Shown here piece by piece: positions 31,277 through 44,850 of a stretch of 64,000 nt of DNA; within the stretch, counting starts at the first letter, position 1; every line of letters begins with the position of its first letter. The position numbers were made by a program, and so were the translations under genes. A model generated the notes under the pieces. The model did no database searches and had not been told where the DNA came from. It saw nothing but the letters and a program-made list of their open reading frames with translations. The stretch is from Rotaria sp. Silwood1 (taxonomy: Eukaryota > Rotifera > Eurotatoria > Philodinida > Philodinidae): the NCBI GenBank assembly GCA_905250075.1, contig CAJNOP010000022.1, positions 630,612 through 694,611 on the forward strand, in the 5' to 3' direction.

Positions 31277-34200
31277 CGTCAAAGATCGGTAATTAAATCT
31301 AGAAGAAAATCATTATAGAAAAAGAAATATCTTTATAGTTCGAAAGACGAATAAACTGATTTTTTTTGAGTTAGTAAAGGAAAATAAACAAAATATATAA
31401 AAAATTCTGATTGGTTAAACATGAAAACCATTACTCATAAACTTTTCATTAATTATTATATGATTTATTTTATTGTTCTATACATTTTATTTTCTGTGCA
31501 ATAAATCCTTCGAAGTTTTTGATAATATTATTTTCAAAGAAACTTTATCATCTTTTTTTCAATTGGTTTAAACAATATCCAATGATAATGATGATGTATC
31601 GTAGAAACAAACAATTTCATGCGTAAACAGCGTAATTGTTTTTCCTTTTAAACCGAAAATTCAATGAAGATCATAATCGCATAAAATATCAACAAAGTGT
31701 CTTAAAAACCATTGTGAAATTTGTATGAATTGATACGATAAAACTTGTCAATTTGAATTCGATAGCTATGAACATCCAATGATTTTGAATTTCAGCAGAG
31801 CTCTATTCAAATTTTTGACGTTGTTTCAAATTATCGTTGTCACAAGGTTATACTATTCAAAAGACTTGATGGAAAGTTAGTTCTAATAAATCAATTTAAT
31901 TGAGAAATGGATTTCAATGATATTTTTAGAGTTTCTAAATTGATAGTGTCATGATGGATTATATATGTAAGACTGAAGTACATTTTTACTTTTTACATTA
32001 GAATATTGTGCATTTTAAATTGTTACATATTAAACATAGATATTTTCTAATTCTTCACAAAAATGGATTGTAAAATTGAACGTTGTATATTTCGAGTTCT
32101 ACGGCTGATGTATATTATTTTCAAAATAGTATCTGACTTCTGAGTACACATATACCGAGGTCGCCAGGATTGAAGAGAGGGTTTCAATGACTCAGAAGCC
32201 CGATATGAAGATAATTGCTAAAACTGATCATATTTTTAAGGACATCGAGCTTCTTTTTTTTTTTTTTTTTTGAAAATCGGTCAGCAAAAAGAAATCGAAA
32301 CTTATCCACACGGTTTGACATCTATGTATCAGTGTATGTTTGAATAGCATAAATACAAAACAAACATGGGCATATTTTCTTTATCCTTTGAGTGATATTC
32401 AGTAAGAAGGCGTCATTTTCTTTTATGATATCGTTACAGTTTGAAAAAAGCAATTGATAAGCATGGAAAATACTTGTTATTCAAATTTCATGGATATAAG
32501 AAAAAACATCTCGAAAAATTTGTCTAATATAAAATACGAGTGATTATCATCAATCTTCTCCTTCTGATAATATACTTCTGTCGCATATTCCGGTTGTCGA
32601 CGATTGTTTCTTTTAAAGGCTTGCTGGTGAAATTAGAAGAATAATAACTCAACCAATCTTATCCCAACAGGTTTCTTTCGTACGCTCAATCAAAAAACAT
32701 AATTGAACATGATGATTTTCTCACAAACTCTATCTATTTTTGAGTTAATATGCACTATCCACATCTGTTCTCATAAGCTAAAGATATTAATTGTAGTGTA
32801 TTAATATAAGCACGGAGAGCATGTTTATGATAAATGTCTTAATCATCGGATCTCTATCACTGTGTATTTAGCGTTAAACTAAAAATTTCACAATCGCTGT
32901 AATTATTAGGAAAAAACCTCATCTCTAGATAAGTGCTTTTATATAAACCCGAAGTTTCAATAGACTGGACTGGATCGAAGGAAGCCGCTTCAGTCCATAG
33001 GTTTTCTTAAACTTTGATAATTGAAGAAAAAGTGTTAACAAATATTGTTAGTGAACAAGGAGAGCTAGCTAAGCAAATTTTTCTGAATATAAAGAAAATT
33101 TTTTAAGGGTGACGAACATTTTATCTTTGGCTATGTATATTTTGTGTTCATTGCAGAAACTGTTATATTCAACAAAAGAATTACATGCGATTTGCAAGAA
33201 AAATTAGTCGCAATAAGCAACATCTTTGGAAAATTTTATATTTTATTGAAAATTCGATCTATAGGTGCCCATCACAATATCAAATTAGGCAGGCCTAACC
33301 GATTGAGAACTTTGATGTAAACTTCTCAACAACGATCGAATAAAATTATATTAATTAATATACTAATCCATGTGTATTAAACTATTCGAATGAATATCTT
33401 TAAATTTTATAGTCCTTATTTCTAAGCTTCTGAGATAATTAGAAAAGAAAAAAATACAATTATTAACTATAATTTCATAATTCTTTATACATTCTCATTA
33501 ACAAACTCGTTTCTTGACAATGTATAAAATGATCGACGAGTGCCTTTCTGATTTTTTTGTAATATAGCAATGTGTTGTGTTGATCTTCTCCTAACCGATA
33601 TTCGCTCTCCGGTTTTCATTCGAATGAGATATAGTTTTTCTTTAGATATGATGAATACATGAAGCAGTTCGAAAAGCTTTTTCCTATCAGTCTTGTAACT
33701 AAATATTGAAAATTCAATATTCGTATAGTTTTTGAGACAATATCCTAGAACATGATAGTAATTGTGCCCTGAATTAGGTTACTTATCGACACAGGTTTTT
33801 ACGATAAAAGATCTGTTGGAATGTATCAAATGATTTTTGATATTAAAGTTTCTTATAAAAATTCTGTTTTTGAAATAATAATGATAGAACCATGATTCAT
33901 CACTATTTGTAATGTCGAATACCTGATATGATTGAACTTCGAGAAAAAAAAATATAAGTCTATTGCAATTTTAAGAAGTTGTAAACTTTTGATTTGATTG
34001 CTTCAGAGCTGATAGCTTAGGAGTCTTCTATCTGCTTCTACGTTAGATACGAATCATTTTCATTGATTATTCATATCATATTAACTTTTTTCTTTGATAA
34101 CGGTAGATCAAGGATGATTCTTGTGATCATCATCTTCAATCCTGTTAATTATGTTATTGAAGCTCATGTACACAACTGACACAATGTTCGTCAAAGTTCA

Positions 34201-37200
34201 AAACTCAAAAAAAGACGTATAACTACAATGAAAGAAATGAAAAAAAATACAACGATTTACCAGACTTAAAAGCATCACATTTTACATGAAAGTATATGTA
34301 AATATGGATTCAGCATTATTGAGGCAAAGGTATATTGAAATTAAATCTTTTCTAGCAATTAGGCAAAAGCAATAAATTCTTTTACAAAATGAAATATTGT
34401 TTCAAAAAAAGTATTTTCATCCAATTGATTGAATATATGATAAAGAATTTTAATTACAGACTATATTTTCGATGTTAATTTATTAATAATTTGTTTGATG
34501 TAGATAAGAATCAGATGATTAGCCGCCTGATTCTTAGAATAGCTAGTAGCTACCTGCGAATAAGGAGTTAAAATCTCATGGAATTGATTTTTCTGATAGA
34601 AACTGTTCGAAAATTATTTTGTCTTATTGGAAGAACTATTGTTAAATTACAGAGTTAAGAATAAGTTATTGGTGAAAAAATGGCACCATTATCACCAATA
34701 TTGATCAACCGTTTTCTACGCTCAATTGCATCATGTAGCAGAACAATAAAAAGTCAAATCATTAGTCAAAAAAGAAAACGAAATCTTTTGTTGACTGTAT
34801 AAATTTAAAAATTTAAGTTTTTAATCTCTAACCATTGAAGTCTTTGACAGATTAGAAGACCCATTTCTGAAAGTCGAGTTTTTTTTAGTATTTAGATCCA
34901 TAATAATATATATGTTCAGTATGAATAATATTTTGCTTTCATCATCATAGTAACTTGCCAGGTCCAAGTTAGAAAAACCTTGAAAACCAGTTACTAAGAA
35001 AGAATCGTCTATTGAAAACTACGTTTCTCTATTAAAAACATATGGTGGAGTCACTTAAGTCCTACTTTTCAGCATAATCTGAACACAAGTTCTTTAGATT
35101 CTCTATGCGAAAAACCATTCCCATAGTCTTAAGACCTACTTAGCGTAGTGCACATTCTTAAGAGTAGCATATAAGGATATTTTTTCTGACATAGAAACAT
35201 ATTCAGTAAAATCCTGTTGTGTTTTGATTAAAAGATCTATTCGTTTTTTTCACTTCCATTGGATATTCAGAAATTTATTTTTATCACACAGCAGTATATT
35301 CATAATTAAAGAAAACTTATTTTTAGGCACACACGTCGAGATTTATGTAATGCAGTATTACACTTCAATATAAATGAATTTCATCTAAACTATTCAAACC
35401 CCAAAATAAGCAACTCACTAAAATAAGTTTGACAAAAAATAATTTGACTTTCTGCTTTTCGTTGTTTAGGAATTGAGAAGGTTGACTGTTGCCGTGATAG
35501 ATCTGATTCTTTAGGAAAAAAAAGAGCTATTGGGCATGACACCAATATGTTAGGATATATTGACTATATTGTTCTAAGAATATCCTTCTTATCAAGGACT
35601 GCCTCTATGTTTTTTCAATACTATGCATGTAGAATAAGTGAAATAAACTCGTTAACTAACGATGTAGTGAACAAAAATAAAGCAAAACCAAGAATTGTTG
35701 ACGCGACTAAAAAAAAGATGACCCGTTTTAGGGATTTAATAAAAGATGCTAAGTCTTCAAATGTGTCGAAGGCTTTAGACTATGAAAATCTCAATACAAT
35801 TTCTTCATTCTCCATCATCGATGTATAACTTAATATGAACAAGCTAGTATCAGTTCTAGTCTCAACAGAACTGGCACTAAGATCAGTTCTTTTGACTTGG
35901 ACTAGAGTCAATATCAACGCTCTTTCATTGGTAGTGATATCTTTTATGGTCGTGTAAGACTTTCGTCAAAAGTCATATTCTTATGACTCATGTGTTCTAA
36001 AAGTTGATGAGGAAATTATTGAGTAGGGATAAGGTGTAGAATAGTATGAAGTATCAATGAATTAAAAACAGTAATGAATTTCAAAGACCAAGGACATTGA
36101 AGCTCACGTGGGTATTGCAAGATGGTTAGAATGCACTGACACTGCTAGAAAATGATATTGCATTTTTCACTAGTACATGTATTACTAAGCACAAAACCAA
36201 AACCGCAAACGAGTGATCCTGCTCATCACTATAAAAATTACACTACACCATAGAACATAGACTGAGTTAAAAGACGATTTTCCTTGCTATATATGAATTT
36301 AAAAAAAACTAATTATGATTTTTTTTCTAGTTTATCAATGCCTTGTCATCATTTTAATATCGTAATTTGAATGTCTATGCGCATCGAAATTATTTAACGT
36401 CATAGAATTTAGCTCGAAATGCATTTATTGACTGATGAATAGCTGCAATTATGAAATAAAAAATTCATCAATATTTTGAAGCACAATTTTGTCTAATAGA
36501 AATAGATACGAAAATAAAAAGTGTGTTGTTTTTTCTATAGTTTGACTAAGTTTTCCCTTTTTTTGTTCTTTCATCACCTGCAATTATTAATGTTTCACAT
36601 GGTTTCAAAATTTTTCTCATATTTTACCGACATCTCATTTATTCGATGATAGGCATCTTGTCAAGTTTATTACTTTATGTAATATCTTTAAGGTTTTTTA
36701 ATTAAATGTTGTTTTTTTTCAATGTCTTTTCTTATCTGATCATTGATCAAATTTACTTTTTTTAACCTTTTCCTACTTAGTACAGAATGGGTAGTCAAAT
36801 CTAAATGCAATTTAAAGTTTTTTTGAGTTGTACATCACTGGTAAGTATCTTCTGTGTTTATGAGAGAATATTTTCTTTTCATTTATTTTATTCGTTTTTT
36901 CTCTAGAATATTTGACTAAACTTGTCATGATTTCTTTTATGCGTATACATTATTATCTTTTCTTGATAAGGAACCTAAATATTAGAACTCGAATGATCTA
37001 ATATAGTAACGAGTTTATTTTAATTTTAATTTTTGTATAATCCGTTCAATACTCTTGTTATTACAAAATTCAAAATAACAAAAAGTTTACCGCTCTTTTC
37101 AGTCTAACAATGATTATTTAGAAGAGTATTTTATATAAAAAAAAAACACTAATGTAAATTACATATATATTGGGATATATATAAAATGAATAAAGAATAT

Positions 37201-38323
37201 CATAGACTAATCTACAACTTTAATTGATATTTGTACTCATCAATAGCACAACATAATTATATTTTCTTTAGATCTACAGCTTTCTTCATTTATTTAAAAT
37301 ATTTGTGCTTGTATCTTAAGTATTCGATAAAAATAGAAAATATTAATATTTTATTAGTTATTAAGCGTCTATAAAAATTATTCTACGACGTTAGTCTTTT
37401 TTTAAATAAAGAAAACGGAAGTCGTCAATTACGTTAAAAAATTTTCAGTCTGATTATATTACACCATCAATGTTAACAAAATTATTATCCTTCACATGTG
37501 AATCATGAAAAACATTTCTTTTTCTTTTTTATAATAAGTGCAAATGTCATCTGACATTTATTTTCAACTTTCAATCACTATCACTAATAATCGCTTTGCT
37601 TACATAGATAGAACGAAAATCCCTAAAGAATATTTAAAAATAATATATGCTTCGTTTCACTTTCTTTTCTCTTGCTTACGATGTGTGTATAATAACTCAA
37701 AAGAAGCAAAAAAAATAGGAAAAAATAATCTGTGTTCGTTATCGACCATAATCACGTTCGTAGACAGAAAAAAAAGAGAAATGTACGAGACAAGGAGAAA
37801 AAAGAGCACCCTCACAACAGGTGAATGTAAACCATCTTTTTATAATAATATATACATGTGAAAACAAACGTTTGTATAGTGAACTATTTCTAGAAAATAT
37901 TACTTTCAGTCGATCGTCTATTAAAAAAAAAGTGATCCATTTGTTTCATTCATATCGATGATTTTATTTTAAAAATTATAATTCGTATATGAAGTAGGTA
38001 GTAATAATTATCAATATGCAATTTGTTTGTATTGGTTCGTGCAAGTAATATATCGTTTAAACAGAATAGTAAGAAAAAAAGACTACGTCAGCATCACTGA
38101 TGATACAGAACAAAAAATTAGTTTTCATGATTTGTTTTTTTTTTGCTATGAATACAATTACTTATTCGACCTTTTCTTTTATTTTTTTGAGATATATTCA
38201 AACAATTGATAGAGCAAATAGGCAAATTAAGCATACACATAACGGTCATGATTTGTAGCTGAGCCTTGATTACAACCGATAAATAGTATTTATTGATAAT
38301 TTGGTGATATATCTTGATCATTA
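31277..38323. other. 7-kb stretch without recognisable genes
   Basis: The longest gene-free interval of the window. It is AT-rich, with a 19-base T run (near 32253-32271) and no transposase, RNA gene or tandem array that I can identify. The only frame of note is 35469-35828 (separate entry). The 107-codon frame at 37538-37861 is Lys-rich and without family features. Confidence 0.45.
35469..35828 (+). CDS. unrecognised 119-codon open frame after a good splice acceptor
   Basis: A strong pyrimidine-rich acceptor (TTTTCGTTGTTTAG, ending at 35469) is followed by a frame open to TAA 35826-35828. It encodes a basic, mixed sequence with a Cys pair (VDCCRDRSD) and a Lys-rich end (DATKKKMTRFRDLIKDAK). 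Codon use (more AAG, TTG, GTG) is less like the other genes here. There is no partner exon and no family is recognised. It may be the last exon of an unseen gene, a decayed element, or chance. Confidence 0.2.
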   Translation, partial: GIEKVDCCRDRSDSLGKKRAIGHDTNMLGYIDYIVLRISFLSRTASMFFQYYACRISEINSLTNDVVNKNKAKPRIVDATKKKMTRFRDLIKDAKSSNVSKALDYENLNTISSFSIIDV

Positions 38324-41300
38324 ATGGGTAATTTTGTTGTCGTACCATCGTTTCATCGAAGAGTAAAGATCTTAAATGGCGATGTCGACGAAATATCAAT
38401 AAATTCACAGCCAACTGCAGTAGAATGTAAGAATTATCGTGTTTATTATAATGCTATATCGAATATCGAATCATCTCTATGGCTTGATATTAAAAATCGA
38501 AAAAAACATAAATCACAAACAAATCGTATTCAAACAACACGTTATAATATTTTAACATTTATACCAAAGAATCTTTTTGAACAATTTCATCGTGTAGCAA
38601 ATATTTATTTTGCTACATTAATTGCTCTCAATTGGGTACCCGTGATAAATGCAGTTTCGAAAACTGTAAGTAAAATATTTTTTTATTATGGAAATCTTTT
38701 TAGAAATTCATTACAAAATTTCCTTTCTTTTTTTAAGGTTGCTTTCATACCATTGACAGTTATTTTAGTCATAACTGCGATTAAAGATCTTGTTGAAGAC
38801 TTAAAACGATGGCGAAGTGATGTAAATATTAATAAACAAATAACTGAAGTTTATGATAAGTGAGTTATAATAAAGCATTTNNNNNNNNNNTTACTATTTT
38901 TATGTTTACTTGGTGCTGGTTTATCATTACGTTTGGAACGTTCATTTGGCGATAAATGGATATATGTTCCATTTATTTTGGATAATCCATTTCAAAATGC
39001 TGCTGGTCATTTTTTTGCATCTGCTTTACGTTTCTTAATTTTATTTCAAGTGATGGTTCCTATAGCATTATATGTTTCATTAGATATCGTACGCGTTTTA
39101 CAAATGTATAGAATAGGACGAGATAAAAATTTAAAATATGAACATCCAATTAGTTGTCGAACTTTTACAATTAACGAAGATCTTGGTCAGATTGGCTATA
39201 TTTTTTCCGATAAAACGGGTACAATAACACAGAATAAACTTATATTTAGAACAGTATCTATTGGTGGTTTACAATATTCAAATCGGTATGAGTTTTGAAG
39301 ATTCCTTTTTTTTCTCACAGAAAAATTTTTATTAATTTAAAAAATCAAAAATAACGTTTAAATTAATTTTCAGTTATTTCCTCTTGTTACATACGTTCTA
39401 ATTATTCGATTGTCTTTTTATTAGACACCACTAGTTTTAAGACATTGAATATTGTACTGACATTGTATTGTCTTGTTCAATAAGAACAAACGAATGACAA
39501 TAGCAAGAAGCATTTCACATTCTCTTGAGTTTAACATACCCTGATTTTGGATGCTAAAACTTTGGTAAAAATTCAACTATTTATCTCTTAATTTCCCTAT
39601 TTATTGTTTGTCTCATTAACTAGCATTACGTTTTCCGAATTATTTTAAACTTTTTGCTATTATTACTATTCAGCAATTTGAAATTGTTTATTTATTTTTT
39701 TTTGAAATTCGGCAACAAATAATGACTTTTAAACCAGTAATTTTGGAAGTCTCAGAAAACCTTGCTTGAATCGACAAAAATGAATAGGATTCTTTAGTCA
39801 GGTACATTGCGCTAAATAAGCAAAGTTTTACGTGTTTTTGGCGTATGAAGGAAGTCCATCAATTGATTAACGGATTTTGGAGTCTGAACTAGACCCATCA
39901 TGTAGACTCTAATAAGCTATGAATATCCTGAAAACAACTGAGATTAATAGCTTAATCAATGTTAGGCTATGCCAGGCGTCATCCTACCATCAGAAGAAAG
40001 AAAAGCATAATAATAACCATAATTGACACTATATTGCATGGATTTCTCATAAGAGAGTAGGATAGTATCTTATCATTCACAATCTTCTGCTTATGTCACT
40101 AGTTGAGATTTTGCATTTTGGGAGTATTTTTAAGTTATCGATGTGATTCCTCAGGAACAGTAGGAAAATTTATTTTCAAATTTCTACTAGAAAATTTACA
40201 TAGATATAGGCTCTAACGAGAGTAATTGGTTGTGAAAGTTTCAGTTTTGTTGATTTTCTCTTTTCCTGAAGTAAGAACATCAAATCTGTTGATGTAAATG
40301 ATTAGTACCTTAGCATAGGGCCAACGCAATGATCTGAAACTGTCATAATAAAATATTTTCATCCACCTCGGATACTATGGAACGTTTCGAATCGAAATTC
40401 AAAAATAATTTTTTGTAGTATTTTTGAGAAGGACTGAAGGTTTGACAAAAAAAAATACCGTAAAAATGCAATATCTCAGCTCCAATCAGCTGAAGATTCG
40501 AGCTCTTCTCAGATTAATCAAACTAATTAGAGTTTACATCACATCACACACATAGCGTGGATTTAAAAGCAATAAATCAGTTGAAGAAATTTCCTCGTGA
40601 GCTTTGACAAAGTTCCCAAATGTATTTTGTCATGTTGTTATATCTGTGCAAAACTATATAAAACAACTTTTGAAAATTGGGCATATTAAAGTCTCGCAGT
40701 ATCGCTTATCAAAATATTTTTGTAGCAAAACCTGCAATTTGTTCTTGCAGAAAATTGAATCGTGAATCTTTTACAAGAAAAAAACAGATTAAGCCATGAT
40801 GATAAACTTTGACACGAATATTAAGAAAATAAATACCTAGAAAGACATTTATTCTGATGTACTCATTATTGCTAATATGATTGTATTATTTTCCAACCGA
40901 ATTGAGAAAAAAAGGCTTGGGTCATGCAGGAAAAGAACTATTTTTATTTCTTATTAAATGAAAATAGACACTTATATAATTAATTCAAATATTCATTGAT
41001 GTTTTTCATTTCCAGTTTTGAATTACCAAAGGAGCATGATCCACTAGTTCATCATTTTCTAACAACACTTGCTATCTGTAATACATCATTTATGGTTCAC
41101 GAACAGCGAGAATTGATGTATCGTCTTGATTATCAACCAAGATATGAAGGAGATAATGCTGATGATCTTGTACTTTGTCAAGCAGCATCAGATTTTGGTG
41201 TTCGAATGATATCACGTTCAGCAAAAACTATTGTTGTTCGTTATATTAATTCAACTGATACACAAAAAGAAGATATTGAATATGAAATTTTATGTTTATT

Positions 41301-44300
41301 ACCATTTGATTCAAGTCGAAGACGAATGTCAATTATTGTTCGTGCTAATAATAAAATATATTTATATATCAAAGGTGCCGAAACATATATATTGCCAAAC
41401 TTAAGTGATGCAAATGATTGGAATTTAAAAGCAATAACTGAACAACATAGTATCGAATTTGCTGACCAAGGTTATCGTTCTTTGTTAGTTGCCTATAGAG
41501 AAATATCATTAGAAGATTTTGAAACTTGGTTTGAACGATATCAAAATGCAGCTAATTCACTTGATAATCGTGAAGAAGCTATTGCCGAAGCTGCAAATGG
41601 CATTGAAGTTAATTTAATGTTAGCTGGATTAACAGCTGTAGAAGATAAATTACAAGATGGTGTACCAAAAGCAATTGCAACACTAAGATGTGCTGGTATT
41701 AAAATTTGGCTTTTAACTGGTGATAAACAAGCTACAGCTTTGAGTACAGCACAAGCTGCATCATTAATTAATATGACAAAAACAGTCAATATCGATAATG
41801 ATACATCATCTCAAGTAAGTTTCAATATCATTTATTCAGTTATTTAGTTGGATTTCATTGTTTTATAGAACGATGCGTCTACGGTGACAACATGGGATTT
41901 TTCTGAAACAGCACAAGCTCAATTAAAACAACGTACTCATATGATTTATTATAGTTCGAAATTAAATGAAATCGATCAACCATTAGGTAAATTTAAAGAA
42001 TAATTTGAGTCATTTTGAACTGATAATTTTATATTTAGATATTCAACATCAAGCTATAATTGATGAAATACGAACTAGTGAAACAATTGCTCGAATAAGT
42101 GAAGATATTATAGCACAAAAATTACCTGTATGTCTAGTTGTTACTGGTGATGATTTAGGTAAAAATTTTTTAAATATTTAAATGTTTATGATTGGCTTTT
42201 GTTTGTTTAATGTAGTTTTAATTCTTCGATATAGACGCAAAGAATTTATACGAGTTGCTGGTCAATGCCAATCAGTTATTTTTTGTCGAGTATCAGCAAC
42301 ACAAAAACGTGAACTTGTTACAACTGCTAAATCTGTATTCAAACATCGTATATTAGCAATTGGTGATGGTGCTAATGACGTTGGAATGATTCGCCAATCT
42401 CATTGTGGTGTTGCTGTTTATGGTCGTGAAGGATCACAAGCAGTTGCTGCTGGTGATTTTGCTGTTGATCGTTTTGAATGTCTTTTGTATTTATTACTGG
42501 TTCATGGTGCTTGGTGTTTTACACGTACAAGTGAATTAATTTTATATACATTTATGCATAATTGTCAATTTGTATTCGTTATTTTTTATTATCAACTTTT
42601 CAATGGATATTCAGGCATTGCTTGTCTTCATTCTATGTGTAAGTATTTTTGAAAATCCATTATAATTTACGAAGGATTTTTGTCAAATGATAAATCACTT
42701 TTCAGATGACTTCTACTTCGTTAGATAGTCTCCTATTAAGGCTAGAAGAAAGTATAACAAGATTTGTCCGATATGAATCTATCTTCTTGACTTATGACCA
42801 TTCCAATACATTTTACAAAAATATGTTTTAGACCTGGTCAGATCACGTTCAAAAGTGATCTTCTCATTTCAAGTTCAAACTTTTGCACGAATAGAATGCT
42901 AAATAAGACTGATTCATTGTGAAAATACTCGATTTTCTAGTATCTTTCTATTGTCAGACGTCAAAAATAAAAATTCTATTATATGAGAAAGCAAACTTTA
43001 TTCTTATATATATATGTTTCGCAATAGGAGAAATAAAAGAAAATCTGAGATAGTCGTACTGAATGAGTTATATTGAAAACTTTATTTGTACAAAGTGTGA
43101 ATTCAAAACTGGAAAATTGATTTTTATATTGATTTAATGAGGAAAGCTCACGAGATCTCAATTTACTTTTCGACCAAAGCGATGTTCATTTCATTAGTAC
43201 TAGGGAATAATAGGAAAGTCATGACTGATTTGGTTTTCTGAGCCTTCCTTCTTTCGATATCAATATTTTAGTAGTTTTTTTTAATGAAAAGCTGTGACCT
43301 TCCTTCAGGTCAAGTGAAAAATTGACTTTCGAATTTTGACTTTAAACTTTGCATACAAGAAGTTCTTAATAAAATTAGTTCATTAAGGAGAATGGTATAT
43401 TTTCTAGTGTCTTTAATTCTAAAATATTTAATATTCGAAATACTCTCATGGATAAAAATAAATTTGAGACATGTTCGAATTCCGTGAATTCTAAACTTGT
43501 GAAACTCACGAAATCTAAGGTAGTCTCGGAATCCAAGTAAATCTAACAACTGAGCTAATCCTAAGAACTCAAGAGCTTATTGAAATTTAGGTAACAAACC
43601 ACCCTAGCATTTCAATCGAAATTCATATCATCACGCTTTGCTTACCTACAAAGTTCAAAGAATTGCAGTGGTGCCTTCACGGGAGAAAAAGCGAGACTTC
43701 GACAACTCGAAGTACAGTGAAGTACCGTATTCCATTCGTACTTCGCTTGTATTTTATTTTTACTTCAGAGTGCAAAGCCTCCATTTTTGCCCCTTGCGCG
43801 TCTTACATCCCGAGATTATGAACTACTTCTTTATTGTATTTTTCGAAGATTTAGTTAAAAGGTGCAACAAAAAGAGGTGTCCTAAAACAGATAGAATAAA
43901 ACAATCTTTCTGTGAATAGAAAGAGCAGCTACAATGTGTCACACTTTTTAGTCTCATAGAGATTGCTATAACAGGTTTCTTCTAACAGGAAGTTTCATTC
44001 ATTTGAATTATTGTATCTAAGTGTGCGATTGCTTATAGTTTATTGAACAGTGAGAGTCAGATTCAATGATTTGAAATTATTAAAATATTTAACTAAAAAA
44101 CTTTAAATATTCAGTAATCTGAGGAAAAAGTAAATAGGATATAACTTCTTGAATTATTTAGAAGTCTTTTTCAAAGATCTTGTGAATCAATATTTAAAAA
44201 ACTTGATACATGTTTATATATATATCTATACATTGTAGATCTTATTCTCTACACAAGTTTATTTACTGTTCTGCCTCAGGTAAGCCTATTAAAATCAATA

Positions 44301-44850
44301 AATGAATTTTATATTTTATTTTTAGTGTGCTGCCGCTTTATTTGATGAACATATATCAGCTGAACGAGCTTTACATGAACCGGAACTGTATCAGTATACA
44401 CTGAATGGGAAATCATATCGAATACACTCGTACTGGATAAATTTTTTTGATGCTGTTTGGCAAAGTACAATTATTTTTTTTATAAGTTATTATTCTTATC
44501 AACACCAATCAGATATTGATGTATTATCATTTGGTTTTTCACTCACATTTAGTATGATGACAACTTCTTTATTACATATTCTCATACAAACATCACGCAT
44601 CGATTGGTCAGTCATTAGTTCTACAATGTTAAGTTTTCTTGTTTTCATTATTTTTACACTTATATATGATACTGTTTGTGTCGCATGTACTCGATATGAA
44701 AGTCCATATAAAGTTTCATTTCGAACGTTTCGACAAGGCCGATTTTGGCTTACAAATCTATTTATTCTTATAACAACTTTGTTACCTCGTTTTTCGGTTA
44801 AATGTATTTATAATACAATACAAAATCCATTCAGTAAAAAATACATATAG
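38324..44850 (+). CDS. P4-ATPase phospholipid flippase, ATP10 (class V) type, interrupted by a gap
   Basis: Exons: 38324-38665, 38738-38859, [10 N at 38881-38890], 38891-39285, 41016-41814, 41869-41986, 42039-42158, 42216-42638, 44239-44279 and 44326-44850. The P4 start signature is YNILTFIPKNLFEQFHRVAN, then TM1-2. The part after the gap begins in TM3. Phosphorylation site: FSDKTGT. N domain: FDSSRRRMS and KGAE. P domain: LTGDKQ and GDGANDVGMI. The C-terminal membrane part ends at LLPRF. LNWVPVINA and ITAIKDLVEDL resemble ATP10A/D most. Odd points: the actuator domain with its DGET motif is missing behind the gap, SPDE is replaced by NADD, PISL in TM4 reads PIAL, and two introns exceed 1.5 kb. 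It moves phospholipid or glucosylceramide from the outer to the inner leaflet with a CDC50 partner. The ATP10 subclass is less sure than the P4 family. Confidence 0.9.
38881..38890. other. assembly gap (10 N) inside the flippase gene
   Basis: Ten N lie between a normal exon donor (38859/38860) and an exon start in TM3. About 200 residues of a P4-ATPase normally lie between these points, so at least 600 bases are absent and the 10-N length is not real. Confidence 0.95.
39286..41015 (+). other. long intron of the flippase gene (1.73 kb)
   Basis: Bounded by GTATGA at 39286 and TTTCCAG at 41015 with matching phases. It is about thirty times longer than most introns here. No coding is seen inside; an insertion of a decayed element is likely but its ends are not visible. 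Confidence 0.7.
42639..44238 (+). other. long intron of the flippase gene (1.60 kb)
   Basis: GTAAGT at 42639 and CATTGTAG at 44238, with consistent phase. Inside, 43718-43756 has an inverted pair (CGAAGTAC facing GTACTTCG) within a GC-richer patch of 43660-43810. The 93-codon frame at 43638-43919 spans it and is not a recognisable protein. Confidence 0.65.
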
